Assembly (NCBI RefSeq): GCF_902652685.1
Contig: NZ_CACRUY010000049.1
Coordinates: forward strand, 1-39,414
DNA: 39,414 nt
From: Mycobacterium sp. Marseille-P9652
Lineage (GTDB): Bacteria; Actinomycetota; Actinomycetes; Mycobacteriales; Mycobacteriaceae
Direction: 5' to 3'
A program made the position numbers and the translations under genes. The first letter of the stretch is position 1, and each line of letters opens with the position of its first letter. The notes beneath the pieces were generated by a model, which was given only the letters and a program-made list of their open reading frames with translations, had not been told where the DNA came from and made no database searches. Shown one piece after another: positions 10,499-22,285 of the stretch.

Positions 10499-10530
10499 CT
10501 GGTCAAACGATGCTTGTCGGTATGGGCACA

Positions 10531-10536
10531 TAGCAT
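10531..10536 (+). promoter_or_regulatory. Candidate uvrA -10 element
   Basis: TAGCAT fits TANNNT and lies 70 nt before the uvrA GTG. The leader would end with a ribosome binding site (GAAAGAGGG, 10593-10601). I see no good -35 and no full SOS box here. Confidence 0.3.
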
Positions 10537-10606
10537 GGGATGCGCCGTGCGCATGGACCACGACGGCACGTCTCCAGCAGCCGATGATTCACCGAAAGAG
10601 GGCAGC

Positions 10607-13519
<2,913 letters not shown>

Positions 13520-13544
13520 TCGGGTCATGCCGTCGAGCGTGCGT

Positions 13545-13567
13545 TCAGCGCGCCGAGCCTGCGCTGA
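13545..13567 (+). terminator. Hairpin after uvrA
   Basis: TCAGCGC (13545-13551) and GCGCTGA (13561-13567) form a 7-bp stem 25 nt after the uvrA stop. No U-run follows. It is also part of the intergenic repeat described next, so terminator function is uncertain. Confidence 0.35.
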
Positions 13568-13776
13568 CGGCGCCGAGCCTGCGCTCAGCGCTTGATTTAC
13601 GTGAATTTCCCGACGTGGGCGCAGTCTCGATCGGCGGGGCGCCTAGCCCAGCCCTGACGCCGGAGCCTCACTCAGCGCGTCGAGCCTGAATTCACGGCGC
13701 CGAGCCTGCGCTCAGCGCGTGATTTTCCTGAATTTCCCGACGTGGGCGCAGTCTCGATTGGCGTGGCGCCTAGCCC
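13567..13776. repeat. Two ~83-bp direct repeats in a convergent gap
   Basis: Segments 13567-13649 and 13694-13776 are the same apart from a few substitutions. Both begin ACGGCGCCGAGCCTGCGCTC, continue through AATTTCCCGACGTGGGCGCA and end GCGCCTAGCCC; the offset is 127 bp. The GCCGAGCCTGCG core also occurs just before (13551-13562) and, shortened, at 13680-13687, and again 9.5 kb away at 23062-23141, also between convergent genes. The 278-bp gap 13520-13797 holds no gene that I can see. Confidence 0.8.
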
Positions 13777-13797
13777 GAATGCACGCCGCAGTTTCGC

Positions 13798-14985
13798 TCA
13801 GAGGCCCGCGGCGGCGCCGGCCTTCGACAGCGGTGACGGGAACCGGGGACTGACGCGCACGCCGTCCAGCCACGCGGTCAACTCCTCGGCCCGTCGTTCC
13901 AGCGTCCGCCTCCCGTATGCCCCCGGGTCGTTGAGGAGTTGCAGCCGAACGCGGGCGTCGTCGTCCTGGTACCAGCCGCCGACCACGCGCCCGTTCCACC
14001 AGGCGGTCGGCCCGGCGTTGCCATTCCGGTCGAAGACCTGCGCGCGGTGCTCGCCGAGATACCAGTCGCGCTCGAACCAGCCCATAGTGGTGGGGTCGAG
14101 CCCGGGTAGCAGCGCACCCCAGGGCGGCGGTTCGGGTTCGGTCTCCAGATCGTCCGCCAGCGCCCAGCCAGGGCCGCCGTGCAGGTCGACCTCGACGGCG
14201 CCGATCTCGGCGAGCGCCTTGCGCGCGGCCGTCAGCGTGGTGCCGAACCACCACTTGATGTCGGCGACGGTGGCGGGGCCGAAGGCGGTTAGCCAGCGGC
14301 GAGTCAGTTCGGCCTGGGCGGCGCCGGCGGGCACCGGCTCGCCGTTGGACGTCAGCCAGGACGAGGCGGTGGCCCAGCGTGGCCGGGAGGTGGTCCAGGC
14401 GCCGTCATTGGGGCCGCGGACGATGTCGCCGCGGGCCGACATCACGGTCAGCACGCGCGGCGCCAGCGGAACCTCGCCGCCCCAGGGCTTTCCGGGCGCG
14501 GGGTTGTAGGTCCCGGCCAGCTCGGGCAGCGCGGAACGCATCTCGGTGCTCGTAGCCGGTCCGTGCTCGGCGAGGTGTCGTAGCACCGCGGCGCAGGCCC
14601 GCACCACCCACGCCTCGCCGTCGTCGGCCACGCCCGCCTTGCGCACGTCGCTCACCAGGCGGCGGTGTTCGTTGGCCGCGACGCGGTCGGCGGCCGCCGA
14701 CCGGACCGTCGGCAGGTCGTCGGCGCCCACCACCCACAGCGTCCGGCGCATCGCGAGAAGCCTTACCGCGCAGCGCCTCTCGTACAATTCGGCGTCGAGG
14801 TCGGCGGTGACGAATCCCGGCGATCGGGCCCACAGCGACAAGTAGGGCGTCGCCGGGTCACTCGCGTGGAGTCCGACGAGACCGGTGGTCACCGCCGCGA
14901 TCGGCGGGTCGCTCGCTGCCGAAAGAAAATGCCTGCGCGCCAGCCTGTTCCGTCGTTCGGCGACGGTGAATCTGCGCAGGCTCAC
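13798..14985 (-). CDS. HTH_42 winged-helix protein (AlkZ/YcaQ superfamily)
   Basis: This 395-residue protein belongs to the HTH_42 (DUF1006) family, whose characterised members are DNA glycosylases: Streptomyces AlkZ unhooks azinomycin cross-links, and E. coli YcaQ (AlkX) acts on alkylated cross-links. Typical family stretches are GLVGLHASDPATPYLSLWAR (35-54), LYERRCAVRLLAMRRTLWVV and, near the C-terminus, GRVVGGWYQ. The catalytic Q-x-Q or H-x-Q triad of the active members sits near residues 37-42; here the aligned residues seem to be H40-A41-S42, so activity is doubtful. The ATG overlaps the stop of the 79-residue gene in an ATGA junction, making this the last gene of a four-gene operon. It has no counterpart that I know of in the Rv1638-Rv1639c interval of H37Rv. 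Confidence 0.8.
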   Translation of the reverse strand: MSLRRFTVAERRNRLARRHFLSAASDPPIAAVTTGLVGLHASDPATPYLSLWARSPGFVTADLDAELYERRCAVRLLAMRRTLWVVGADDLPTVRSAAADRVAANEHRRLVSDVRKAGVADDGEAWVVRACAAVLRHLAEHGPATSTEMRSALPELAGTYNPAPGKPWGGEVPLAPRVLTVMSARGDIVRGPNDGAWTTSRPRWATASSWLTSNGEPVPAGAAQAELTRRWLTAFGPATVADIKWWFGTTLTAARKALAEIGAVEVDLHGGPGWALADDLETEPEPPPWGALLPGLDPTTMGWFERDWYLGEHRAQVFDRNGNAGPTAWWNGRVVGGWYQDDDARVRLQLLNDPGAYGRRTLERRAEELTAWLDGVRVSPRFPSPLSKAGAAAGL

Positions 14986-15221
14986 CGCTGGTCGCGCATG
15001 GACTCGCGGATCTGGGCGAGCCGCTCGGCCGCCGCCCGCTGGCGTTCCTCGTACTCCTCCTCGACGGACCGGCCCTCGGGTGACTCGGCGTCGAGTTCGG
15101 CCGCGCCCTGCGCGGTGGCGTAGCGGTTCTCGATCTTCTCGCGCACGGAGTCGAAGGTCGGCACGCCGGCGCTGTCGTACCCGGGATCGCGTTCGGTGGG
15201 TTCGTCGGGCATAGCCGACAC
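14982..15221 (-). CDS. Small charged conserved hypothetical protein (79 aa)
   Basis: This hydrophilic protein has an acidic and proline-containing N-terminus (MPDEPTERDPGYDSAG) followed by a predicted long helix rich in Glu, Arg and Gln (VEEEYEERQRAAAERLAQIR). It has no cysteine, signal or membrane segment. The position between uvrA and the Rv1639c homologue suggests it corresponds to the small H37Rv gene Rv1638A; I infer that from position only. GTG 15221 lies 1 nt after the stop of the DUF6653 gene, and the stop overlaps the next start by 4 bp, so translation is probably coupled on both sides. An internal ATG (15212) would shorten it by three residues. Function unknown. Confidence 0.75.
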   Translation of the reverse strand: MSAMPDEPTERDPGYDSAGVPTFDSVREKIENRYATAQGAAELDAESPEGRSVEEEYEERQRAAAERLAQIRESMRDQR

Positions 15222-15222
15222 G

Positions 15223-15642
15223 CTACTGCGCCGCGCGTTCGAAGTAGCGCACCATCTGTTGCCAATACACCAGGGTCAGTGCCATCTGCACGGCGACCGC
15301 GATCGCGGCCGTCCGCAGTCGGCGACGGCGGGCGGCGACCAGCGCCGCCACCGCGGCGGCCGACGTCACGGCGCTGACCGCCACGGCGGCATCGCGGGGC
15401 CGCCGGCTGATCCACAGTTCCTCGCCGAGCATCGCGCGGGTGGCCCATGCCCGCTGGTGCGGCGGCTTGCCGAAGACGAACGGATTGATGGCCAGCCACA
15501 GGGCGACCAGCGCGGCCTCGCGCCACCGTCGCGTCCAGACGGGGACCAGGATCAGCGGCGCGCTCGCCCATCGGGTCCAGGCGCTCCACGGGTGGCAGTG
15601 GCGGGCGAAGATGGCTCGGCGGACCCGCGCGACGAGGGGCAC
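15223..15642 (-). CDS. DUF6653-type small membrane protein
   Basis: The 139-residue product starts VPLVARVRRAIFARHCHPWS. It has the pattern of the DUF6653 family: an N-terminal RH-x-x-PWSAWTR motif, hydrophobic segments (LILVPVWTRRW, ALVALWLAINPFVFG), a GEELWI motif near 88, and two further membrane segments. The frame opens at 15756, but those codons overlap the Rv1639c gene. GTG 15642 lies 1 nt after that gene's stop and is the natural start. The function of the family is not known. The operon context (surface esterase upstream, winged-helix protein downstream) does not narrow it. The two junctions on either side of this gene share the same seven bases, TAGCGTG. Confidence 0.7.
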   Translation of the reverse strand: MPLVARVRRAIFARHCHPWSAWTRWASAPLILVPVWTRRWREAALVALWLAINPFVFGKPPHQRAWATRAMLGEELWISRRPRDAAVAVSAVTSAAAVAALVAARRRRLRTAAIAVAVQMALTLVYWQQMVRYFERAAQ

Positions 15643-15643
15643 G

Positions 15644-17134
15644 CTATCGCTTGGCGGGGCCGGAGCGCTGCGCCGCCACGACGACCGGGCCGCCGGCAGG
15701 TGGCGAGGGCGGGGACGCGGCGGGCAGCGGAATCCGGGGAACGCCCGGGGTGCCAAGCCGGCCGGCCAGCCACGGCAGGGCGGCCGCGAAGGCGCGGTCG
15801 GCGAACGGCCAGTCGTGCCTGCCCGGTTGCGGCACGACGGCGCAATCGATCCCGTTGGCGAGACCGAGCCCGCACAACGAATAGGCGGCCGCGGTCTGGT
15901 TGCCCGGATTGGCGGCGGCCTCCCGGCCGGCGAGGCGGGCGGCGCCGATGTCGCCCATGGCGAAGTCGCGGCGCGGCGGGGGCGGCCCGTCCGACGAGAT
16001 CGCGAACCAGCCGGCCACGTCGCTGTACCGGCCGTGCCGTTGCATCACCGTCGTCGGGTCGAAGTCCGCCCAGGCGGCGGCGTTTCCGCCGAACAGCCGC
16101 GCGATGGTCTGCGCCTTGGTGCCGGCGTTGGGGTAGAAGTCCCCGGCCACGTCGACGAAGGCGCTGAACAGCTCGGGGTGCATGACGGTGAGATCCACGG
16201 CGCAGGTCCCGCCCATAGACCAGCCGGCGACGCCCCAGTGCGAGCGGTCGGGGCTGACGCCGAAAGCCGAGACCATATAGGGGACAACGTCTTTGGTCAG
16301 GTGGTCGGCGGCGTTGCCCCGCACGCCGTTGACGCATTCGGTGTCGTTGTTGAAGGCGCCCCCGGAGTCGACGAACACCAGCACCGGCGCCTTGCCGTCG
16401 TGTGTGGCCGCGAAGTCGTCGATCGTCTTGACCGCGTTGCCGGCCCGGGTCCAGTCGGCGGGCGTGTTGAACTGCCCGCCGATCATCATCACCGTCGGCA
16501 GCCGCGGCGGCGGATTACTGACGAACCATTCCGGCGGCAGGTACACCAGCTCACCGCGATGCTTGAAATGCGATGCGTCCGAGGGGATCACCACCGGCAC
16601 CACGCTGCCGTGCGGGGGCCGCGCCCCTCTCGCGGCCATCGCGGTGACGGTCGCCCGGTCGGTCTGATCGGGGAGCGGTCCGGAGGTCAGCTGGCTCCAG
16701 GCCGCCTGCACGGTGGGGAAGTAACCCACCCACAGGTTGAGCACCAGCGCCGCGCTCAGCAGGCACAGCGGCACCGAGAGCAGCGCGGCGCCGCGCCGCC
16801 AGGGGCGTGCCGTGCGCCACCCGACGATCAGCATCGCGGTGGCCATGCCCGCCAACGCGATCCACGCCCACAGCGCGGACGGTGCCGGTTCCTCGGCGAG
16901 GCCGCGATCGACGATGTACCAGTGCGTCCCGTAGGCCACGCAACCCCCGACCACGGCGGCCGCGGGCAGCCAGACCGTCCGCCAGCGCCGCGACCGCCAG
17001 CCGACGGCGGCGGCGAGCACCACGCCCGCCGTCAGCTGGACAACGGCGGGCACCCAGCCGTGCATCAACGAGGTGTGACCGCTTGCGAGCAACTGCGCCG
17101 CGGCGAGGGGCGGGGACGCTGTCACGTCACTCAT
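15644..17134 (-). CDS. Membrane-anchored esterase (Rv1639c homologue)
   Basis: This 496-residue protein has three or four hydrophobic segments in the first 150 residues (for example VVQLTAGVVLAAAVGW and LLSVPLCLLSAALVLNLWVG), then an alpha/beta-hydrolase domain of the esterase D / mycolyltransferase-like type, probably outside the membrane. The nucleophile elbow is GWSMGG (Ser near 305). A likely catalytic His is in QPGRHDWPFADRAF (near 442), and PVLVFVDSGGAFNNDTECVN resembles an oxyanion or acid-loop region. The C-terminal 40 residues are Pro/Ala-rich. It is homologous to the H37Rv neighbour Rv1639c; its substrate is unknown. A weak -10 (TATGTT, complement of 17160-17165) could start transcription about 19 nt before ATG 17134, in the 77-bp gap after lysX. 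It heads the four-gene leftward operon. Confidence 0.85.
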   Translation of the reverse strand: MSDVTASPPLAAAQLLASGHTSLMHGWVPAVVQLTAGVVLAAAVGWRSRRWRTVWLPAAAVVGGCVAYGTHWYIVDRGLAEEPAPSALWAWIALAGMATAMLIVGWRTARPWRRGAALLSVPLCLLSAALVLNLWVGYFPTVQAAWSQLTSGPLPDQTDRATVTAMAARGARPPHGSVVPVVIPSDASHFKHRGELVYLPPEWFVSNPPPRLPTVMMIGGQFNTPADWTRAGNAVKTIDDFAATHDGKAPVLVFVDSGGAFNNDTECVNGVRGNAADHLTKDVVPYMVSAFGVSPDRSHWGVAGWSMGGTCAVDLTVMHPELFSAFVDVAGDFYPNAGTKAQTIARLFGGNAAAWADFDPTTVMQRHGRYSDVAGWFAISSDGPPPPRRDFAMGDIGAARLAGREAAANPGNQTAAAYSLCGLGLANGIDCAVVPQPGRHDWPFADRAFAAALPWLAGRLGTPGVPRIPLPAASPPSPPAGGPVVVAAQRSGPAKR

Positions 17135-17211
17135 TGTGAGGCATTGTTAACACGACTGGAACATATTCACTTCAGTGTTCGCCGGCGGGTCGCGCGGCCG
17201 AGGGAGTTCCG

Positions 17212-20200
17212 CTAATGCGGCTTGGCCAGCGGGAACGGCAGGGTCTCGCGAATGCTGCGGCCGGTTATGAGCATGACGAGCCGATCTACGCCCATCCCGA
17301 GGCCGCCCGTCGGCGGCATGGCGTATTCCATGGCCTGCAGGAAGTCCTCGTCGAGTTCCATCGCCTCCGGGTCGCCGCCCGCGGCCAGCAGGGACTGTTG
17401 CTGCAAGCGCCGGCGCTGCTCCACCGGATCGGTGAGCTCGCTGTAGGCGGTGCCCAGCTCGACGCCCCACGCGACCAGGTCCCAGCGTTCGGCGACGCCG
17501 CGCACGCTGCGGTGCGGCCGGGTCAGCGGCGAGACGGAAGTGGGGAAGTCGATGTAGAACGTCGGCTTCTCGGTCCGGTCCTCGACCAGGTGCTCGTAGA
17601 GCTCGAGCACCACGGCGCCGGCGTCCCAGTGCGCACGGTACGGGATCCGGGCGGCGTCGGACAGCTTGCGCAGGGTGGCCAGGGGAGTGTCGGGGTCGAC
17701 GTGCTCACCGAGCGCTTCGGAGATGGCTTCGTGCACCGTCTTCACCGGCCACACGCCGGAGATGTCGACCCGCTCGAGGCGGTCATCGCCATCGGAGCGG
17801 GGGCGCAGGACGGTCTGCTCGCCGTGGGCGGCCTGCGCGGCGTTCTGGATGATTTCGCGGGCGCCGTCGATCCACACCGTGTAGTCGGCGTGCGCCTGGT
17901 AGGCCTCGAGCAGGGTGAACTCCGGGTTATGGCTGAAGTCGACGCCCTCGTTGCGGAACGCCCGGCCCAGTTCGAACACCCGCTCCACGCCACCCACGCA
18001 CAGTCTCTTCAGGTAGAGCTCGGGGGCGATGCGCAGGAACAGGTCCATGTCGTAGGCATTGATGTGCGTGACGAACGGCCGTGCCGTGGCCCCGCCGTGG
18101 ACCTGCTGCAGCATGGGGGTCTCGACCTCGATGAACCCTTTGGCGAACAGCGTTTCCCGCACCGAACGCAACACGCCGCTGCGGGCCTTGAGCAGGTCGC
18201 GTGACTCGGGGTTGACCGCCAGGTCGACGTATCGGGTTCGCACCCGGGCCTCGGGGTCGGTGAGCCCTTTCCACTTGTTCGGCAAGGGCCGCAGGCACTT
18301 TCCGATCATCCGCCAGTCGCACACGATCAACGAGCGGGTGCCGTTCTTGCTGAAGCCCATGTGCCCGCTCATCTCGACCAGGTCGCCGAGATCGATCGCC
18401 GCGGTGAAGTCCGCGATGCGACTCTGCGTCAGGCACGAATTGTCGAGCAGCACCTGCATTTCCCCGGACCAGTCGCGCAGCTCCGCGAAAAGCACACCGC
18501 CGTAGTCGCGGATCCTCAAGATCCGGCCCGACACGGACACGTTGTCCTGGTCGTCGGCATCGAGCGCCTGGGCGACGGTGTGGCTGGGCGGGGACCCGAC
18601 GGGATAGGCGTCAACTCCCTTGTTCTGCAGCGTCTTCAGCTTGGTCAGGCGCACCCGCACCTGTTCCGGCAACCGGGCCCGGGATTCGCTGGCCTCGGCG
18701 GCGTCGCGGCGGCGCTGCAGCTCGCTCACGTCGGGCGCCGACCCGTCGTGGTGCAACAAGCCCGATTCGGCCAGCCGGGCCGGCACCGCGGGGTGATGTC
18801 CGGTGTGCGTCTTGCGCCGGCTGAAGGGAAAGGCGAGGAATCCCTCGGCGAGGGCCGAGGCGACGCCCACGCGCGGCACCAGCCGGGCGTCCTCGTAGCA
18901 GGCGTACCGCGGTACCCAGTCGGGTTGGTACTTCATGTTGGAGCGGTACAGCGTCTCGAGCTGCCACCACCGCGAGAAGAACAGCAGGAAGCCGCGCCAC
19001 AGCCGGGCGACCGGGCCGGCGCCCAGCTGGGCGCCCTGCTCGAACGCCGACCGGAACATCGCGAAGTTCAGCGAGATGCGGGTGATCCCGAGGGTCTCGG
19101 CGCCCAGCGCCAACTCGCTGACCATCAATTCGATGGTGCCGTTGGGGGATTGGGGCGAACGGCGCATCAGGTCGAGCGACACTCCCGTACTGCCCCACGG
19201 CACCAGCGACAGCATCGCCACCACCTCGCCCTCGCGCCCGATGGCCTCGACGAGCAGGCAGTCCCCGTCGGCCGGGTCGCCGAGGCGGCCGAGCGCCATG
19301 GAGAACCCGCGCTCGGTCTGGGTGTCGCGCCACGCGTCTGCGCGCGAGATGGTGGCCGCCATCTCGTCGGGCGAGATGTCGCGGTGGCGCCGGATGCGCA
19401 CGGTGAGGCCGGCCCGCCGGGCCCGGGTGACGGCCTGACGCACGCCGCGCATGTCCGGCCCGGACAGCTTGAAGTCGGCGGTGCGCAGGATCGCCTCGTC
19501 ACCCAACTCCAGGGCGTTGAGGCCCGCTTCGCGGTACGCCTGCGCCCCCTGCGAACTGGCGCCCATGACGCCCGGCGCCCAGCCGTACGTCTGGCACAGC
19601 GACAGCCACGCGTCGACGGCCTGTGGCCAGGCCCGCGGGTCGCCGACGGGGTCGCCGCTGGCGAGGCACACCCCGATTTCGACGCGGTAGGTGATGGCCG
19701 CCCGGCCGCTGTGGGCGAACACCACCGACTTGTCGCGGCGGGTGGCGAAGTAGCCCAGCGAGTCGTTTTTGCCGTAGAGCTCCAGCAGTCCGCGGATCGC
19801 GGACTCGTCCTCACCCGTCAGGGCGTTGTCGGCGCGCTGCGACTGGAACAACACAATCGCCGCCGCGATCAGCGCCAGCGCGCCGAACAGTCCGAAAATC
19901 GCGTTGAGGAAAACGTGCGGCCTGCCGGTGAACGCGTCGGGATCGACGATGGAGAACCCCACCACCCGGTTCACCACGTACCAGAACCGGGAATCGGGGG
20001 CGAGCGTCCCCGGGGACATCTCGACCAGGCCCCACGACGCCAGGATGCCGATGACGTCGCCGATCACCAGCACCGCCGCCGCTTTGAACAGGGCACCCTT
20101 GCGAACCTTCGCCCAGAACTCGCGGTAGGCCAGCACCAGCAGGACGCCCGCCACGATGTGCACCGCGAATCCGAGGTTCTCGCCGAAGTTCTCGGCGGCG

Positions 20201-20532
20201 GTGTTGCCGCCGGCGGCGATGTCGGCGGCGTTCAGCACGGCGGCCAGCACCATGTTGCCGAGCAGCAGCACCCAGGCGATCCGCTTGCGCGCCGTCAGCG
20301 CCGCGGCCAGCAGGGCCAGCACGAACGACCACGCGATGCTGGTGTCCGGGAAGTTGAACAGGTAGTCGTTGATGAACTCCCGCGGAACCTTGATCAGCCA
20401 GCGGATCAGCGGTGACACGCTCGCCAGCAGGGACAGGGTGGCGATGACGCCGACGGTCCATCCCGCGGCCGCCGGAACCCAGCGGAACCGGGATCGGGAC
20501 CGGCTTCCCGGGCGAGTAGAAGCGAGTGTCAC
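17212..20532 (-). CDS. lysX: Lysyl-tRNA synthetase / lysyl-phosphatidylglycerol synthase LysX
   Basis: LysX makes lysyl-phosphatidylglycerol, which lowers surface negative charge and protects against cationic peptides; in M. tuberculosis (Rv1640c) it is needed for full virulence. The 1106-residue protein has an MprF-like N-terminal half: about seven membrane segments (from [19 protein letters not shown]), then a DUF2156 aminoacyltransferase domain ([22 protein letters not shown]-type region, [19 protein letters not shown]). A short linker leads to a class II lysyl-tRNA synthetase: an OB-fold near 640-740, motif 2 [20 protein letters not shown] and motif 3 [13 protein letters not shown] at the end. 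The frame is open to 20859, but GTG 20532 lies 8 nt behind a good -10 element, and earlier starts would overlap the infC leader. The homologous aa sequence upstream of this point in H37Rv likely reflects conserved DNA, not protein. Confidence 0.93.
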   Translation of the reverse strand: MTLASTRPGSRSRSRFRWVPAAAGWTVGVIATLSLLASVSPLIRWLIKVPREFINDYLFNFPDTSIAWSFVLALLAAALTARKRIAWVLLLGNMVLAAVLNAADIAAGGNTAAENFGENLGFAVHIVAGVLLVLAYREFWAKVRKGALFKAAAVLVIGDVIGILASWGLVEMSPGTLAPDSRFWYVVNRVVGFSIVDPDAFTGRPHVFLNAIFGLFGALALIAAAIVLFQSQRADNALTGEDESAIRGLLELYGKNDSLGYFATRRDKSVVFAHSGRAAITYRVEIGVCLASGDPVGDPRAWPQAVDAWLSLCQTYGWAPGVMGASSQGAQAYREAGLNALELGDEAILRTADFKLSGPDMRGVRQAVTRARRAGLTVRIRRHRDISPDEMAATISRADAWRDTQTERGFSMALGRLGDPADGDCLLVEAIGREGEVVAMLSLVPWGSTGVSLDLMRRSPQSPNGTIELMVSELALGAETLGITRISLNFAMFRSAFEQGAQLGAGPVARLWRGFLLFFSRWWQLETLYRSNMKYQPDWVPRYACYEDARLVPRVGVASALAEGFLAFPFSRRKTHTGHHPAVPARLAESGLLHHDGSAPDVSELQRRRDAAEASESRARLPEQVRVRLTKLKTLQNKGVDAYPVGSPPSHTVAQALDADDQDNVSVSGRILRIRDYGGVLFAELRDWSGEMQVLLDNSCLTQSRIADFTAAIDLGDLVEMSGHMGFSKNGTRSLIVCDWRMIGKCLRPLPNKWKGLTDPEARVRTRYVDLAVNPESRDLLKARSGVLRSVRETLFAKGFIEVETPMLQQVHGGATARPFVTHINAYDMDLFLRIAPELYLKRLCVGGVERVFELGRAFRNEGVDFSHNPEFTLLEAYQAHADYTVWIDGAREIIQNAAQAAHGEQTVLRPRSDGDDRLERVDISGVWPVKTVHEAISEALGEHVDPDTPLATLRKLSDAARIPYRAHWDAGAVVLELYEHLVEDRTEKPTFYIDFPTSVSPLTRPHRSVRGVAERWDLVAWGVELGTAYSELTDPVEQRRRLQQQSLLAAGGDPEAMELDEDFLQAMEYAMPPTGGLGMGVDRLVMLITGRSIRETLPFPLAKPH

Positions 20533-20540
20533 AGACCGCG

Positions 20541-20546
20541 AGGATA
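20541..20546 (-). promoter_or_regulatory. -10 element for lysX, probably leaderless
   Basis: TATCCT on the - strand fits TANNNT and ends 8 nt before GTG 20532. The bases between encode GISSRS in the lysX frame, and the H37Rv LysX annotation (as I recall it) carries the same residues there. Conservation of this bit is explained by the promoter. Confidence 0.5.
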
Positions 20547-20690
20547 TGCCTTTAATCCGTGAAATTCCTGACGATGCCGCGAGAGTCGCCCAGTGCGATT
20601 TGTCATGTTTGCCCGTGCGCACGGCTCGGCTCGGGTTTGCCCGGCCCCCGTGGAAGTGCGCGGAAGTACAGGAAGGCGGCTCACGGCTGC

Positions 20691-20696
20691 TAAACT
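20691..20696 (+). promoter_or_regulatory. Candidate infC operon -10 element
   Basis: TAAACT fits TANNNT; transcription would begin near 20703 and give a leader of about 275 nt before infC. No clear -35 is seen. The lysX promoter lies 150 bp away, facing the other direction. Confidence 0.4.
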
Positions 20697-20702
20697 TGCC
20701 TC

Positions 20703-20976
20703 CGCGACCATCCCGGCGAAGGCCAGGAACAGTTAAGTGGAGTCCCACTCCCACCGTTAGCCACAGGCGAAACGGTCCGGTCACAGGCGTCGCGCATGCC
20801 TGTTCCGCGAGCAACGCGGGCGTCCCGAACCGTCTGTTCGGGCCGCGATCGGTCGGCATTGGGCCCTGCTGGTGCAGGGCTTTCTTGCTGATGGCGTGGT
20901 GTTTTCACTCGGACTGCGATCGGACGGGCCCGGGCTCTGGTGGCGATCGATCCAGAAGCCCAACAAGGGAGGCCCC
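20703..20976 (+). promoter_or_regulatory. Structured infC leader with small ORF and attenuator-like hairpins
   Basis: In order: a possible leader peptide GTG-GAG-TCC-CAC-TCC-CAC-CGT-TAG (20737-20760, V-E-S-H-S-H-R) with AGGAAC upstream; hairpin ACAGGC/GCCTGT (20783-20803); hairpin CCCGAAC/GTTCGGG (20824-20842, perfect 7 bp); hairpin GCCCTGC/GCAGGGC (20863-20880) followed by TTTCTT; then the infC ribosome binding site AAGGGAGG (20965-20972). The antisense of 20700-20748 reads [15 protein letters not shown], the same as the annotated LysX N-terminus of H37Rv, so the leader DNA is conserved between species. Regulation by IF3, by L20 or by attenuation is inferred; none is shown. Confidence 0.55.
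20863..20886 (+). terminator. Terminator-like hairpin inside the infC leader
   Basis: Seven-bp stem GCCCTGC/GCAGGGC with a TGGT loop, followed directly by TTTCTT. It lies 90 nt upstream of infC, so if it works as a terminator it must be conditional. Confidence 0.5.
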
Positions 20977-21579
<603 letters not shown>

Positions 21580-21607
21580 CCACCACACGACCAGAACTCG
21601 AGGACAC

Positions 21608-21802
21608 ATGCCCAAGGCCAAGACCCACAGCGGCGCATCGAAGCGGTTCCGGCGCACCGGCACCGGAAAGATCATGCGCGAGAAAGCCAATCGCCGGCAC
21701 CTGTTCGAGCACAAGCCGACCACCCGGACCCGGCGGCTCGCCGGCCGCACGACGGTGTCGGCCAACGACGCCAGCCGGGTCAACAAGCTGCTGAACGGCT
21801 GA
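21608..21802 (+). CDS. rpmI: 50S ribosomal protein L35
   Basis: A 64-residue basic protein, [20 protein letters not shown] at the start, with the L35 pattern KxKTHxGxxKRF and [18 protein letters not shown]. It is a structural part of the large ribosomal subunit. It lies 28 nt after infC with GAGGA before the ATG, in the conserved infC-rpmI-rplT order, so it is co-transcribed. Homologue of Rv1642. Confidence 0.97.
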   Translation: MPKAKTHSGASKRFRRTGTGKIMREKANRRHLFEHKPTTRTRRLAGRTTVSANDASRVNKLLNG

Positions 21803-21807
21803 CCATC

Positions 21808-21835
21808 GCGCCGGCGGGCCACCCGGTCCCGGCGC
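21808..21835 (+). promoter_or_regulatory. Hairpin in the rpmI-rplT spacer
   Basis: GCGCCGG (21808-21814) and CCGGCGC (21829-21835) form a perfect 7-bp stem with a 14-nt loop directly after the rpmI stop. It could regulate or stabilise the transcript. There is no U-run. Confidence 0.35.
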
Positions 21836-21882
21836 CAGACAATCCCGAACCATTCACTGCCTGAACGAGAGTAGGAACATCC

Positions 21883-22278
21883 ATGGCACGCGTAAAGCGG
21901 GCGGTCAACGCCCACAAGAAGAGGCGCAGCATCCTCAAGGCCTCGAAGGGCTATCGCGGCCAGCGGTCCCGGCTCTATCGGAAAGCCAAAGAGCAGCAAC
22001 TGCATTCGCTGAACTACGCCTTCCGCGACCGCCGGGCGCGCAAGGGTGAGTTCCGTAAGTTGTGGATCTCGCGGATCAACGCGGCCGCCCGCGCCAACGA
22101 CATCACCTACAACCGCCTGATCCAGGGCCTCAAGGCCGCGGGCGTCGAGGTCGACCGCAAGAACCTGGCCGACATCGCGATCACCGACCCGGCGGCGTTC
22201 ACCGCGCTTGTCGAGGTCGCCCGGGCCGCGCTGCCCGAGGACGTCAACTCCCCGTCGGACTCCGGAGAGGCTGCTTAA
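21883..22278 (+). CDS. rplT: 50S ribosomal protein L20
   Basis: A 131-residue basic protein with the L20 landmarks [35 protein letters not shown] and [21 protein letters not shown]20 is essential for early 50S assembly by binding 23S rRNA; in several bacteria it also represses its own operon by binding the leader. The C-terminus has an acidic tail typical of mycobacteria ([13 protein letters not shown]). TAGGA precedes ATG 21883. tsnR begins 7 nt downstream. Homologue of Rv1643. Confidence 0.97.
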   Translation: MARVKRAVNAHKKRRSILKASKGYRGQRSRLYRKAKEQQLHSLNYAFRDRRARKGEFRKLWISRINAAARANDITYNRLIQGLKAAGVEVDRKNLADIAITDPAAFTALVEVARAALPEDVNSPSDSGEAA

Positions 22279-22285
22279 CCCGAGC

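Noticed and set aside
10500-10520. LexA (SOS) site in front of uvrA
   Set aside because: TCAAACGATGCTTGTC has some symmetry-like features but matches too few bases of TCGAAC-N4-GTTCGA.
18361-20415. Long + strand open frame (684 codons) across lysX
   Set aside because: Antisense of lysX, which has clear family motifs over its whole length.
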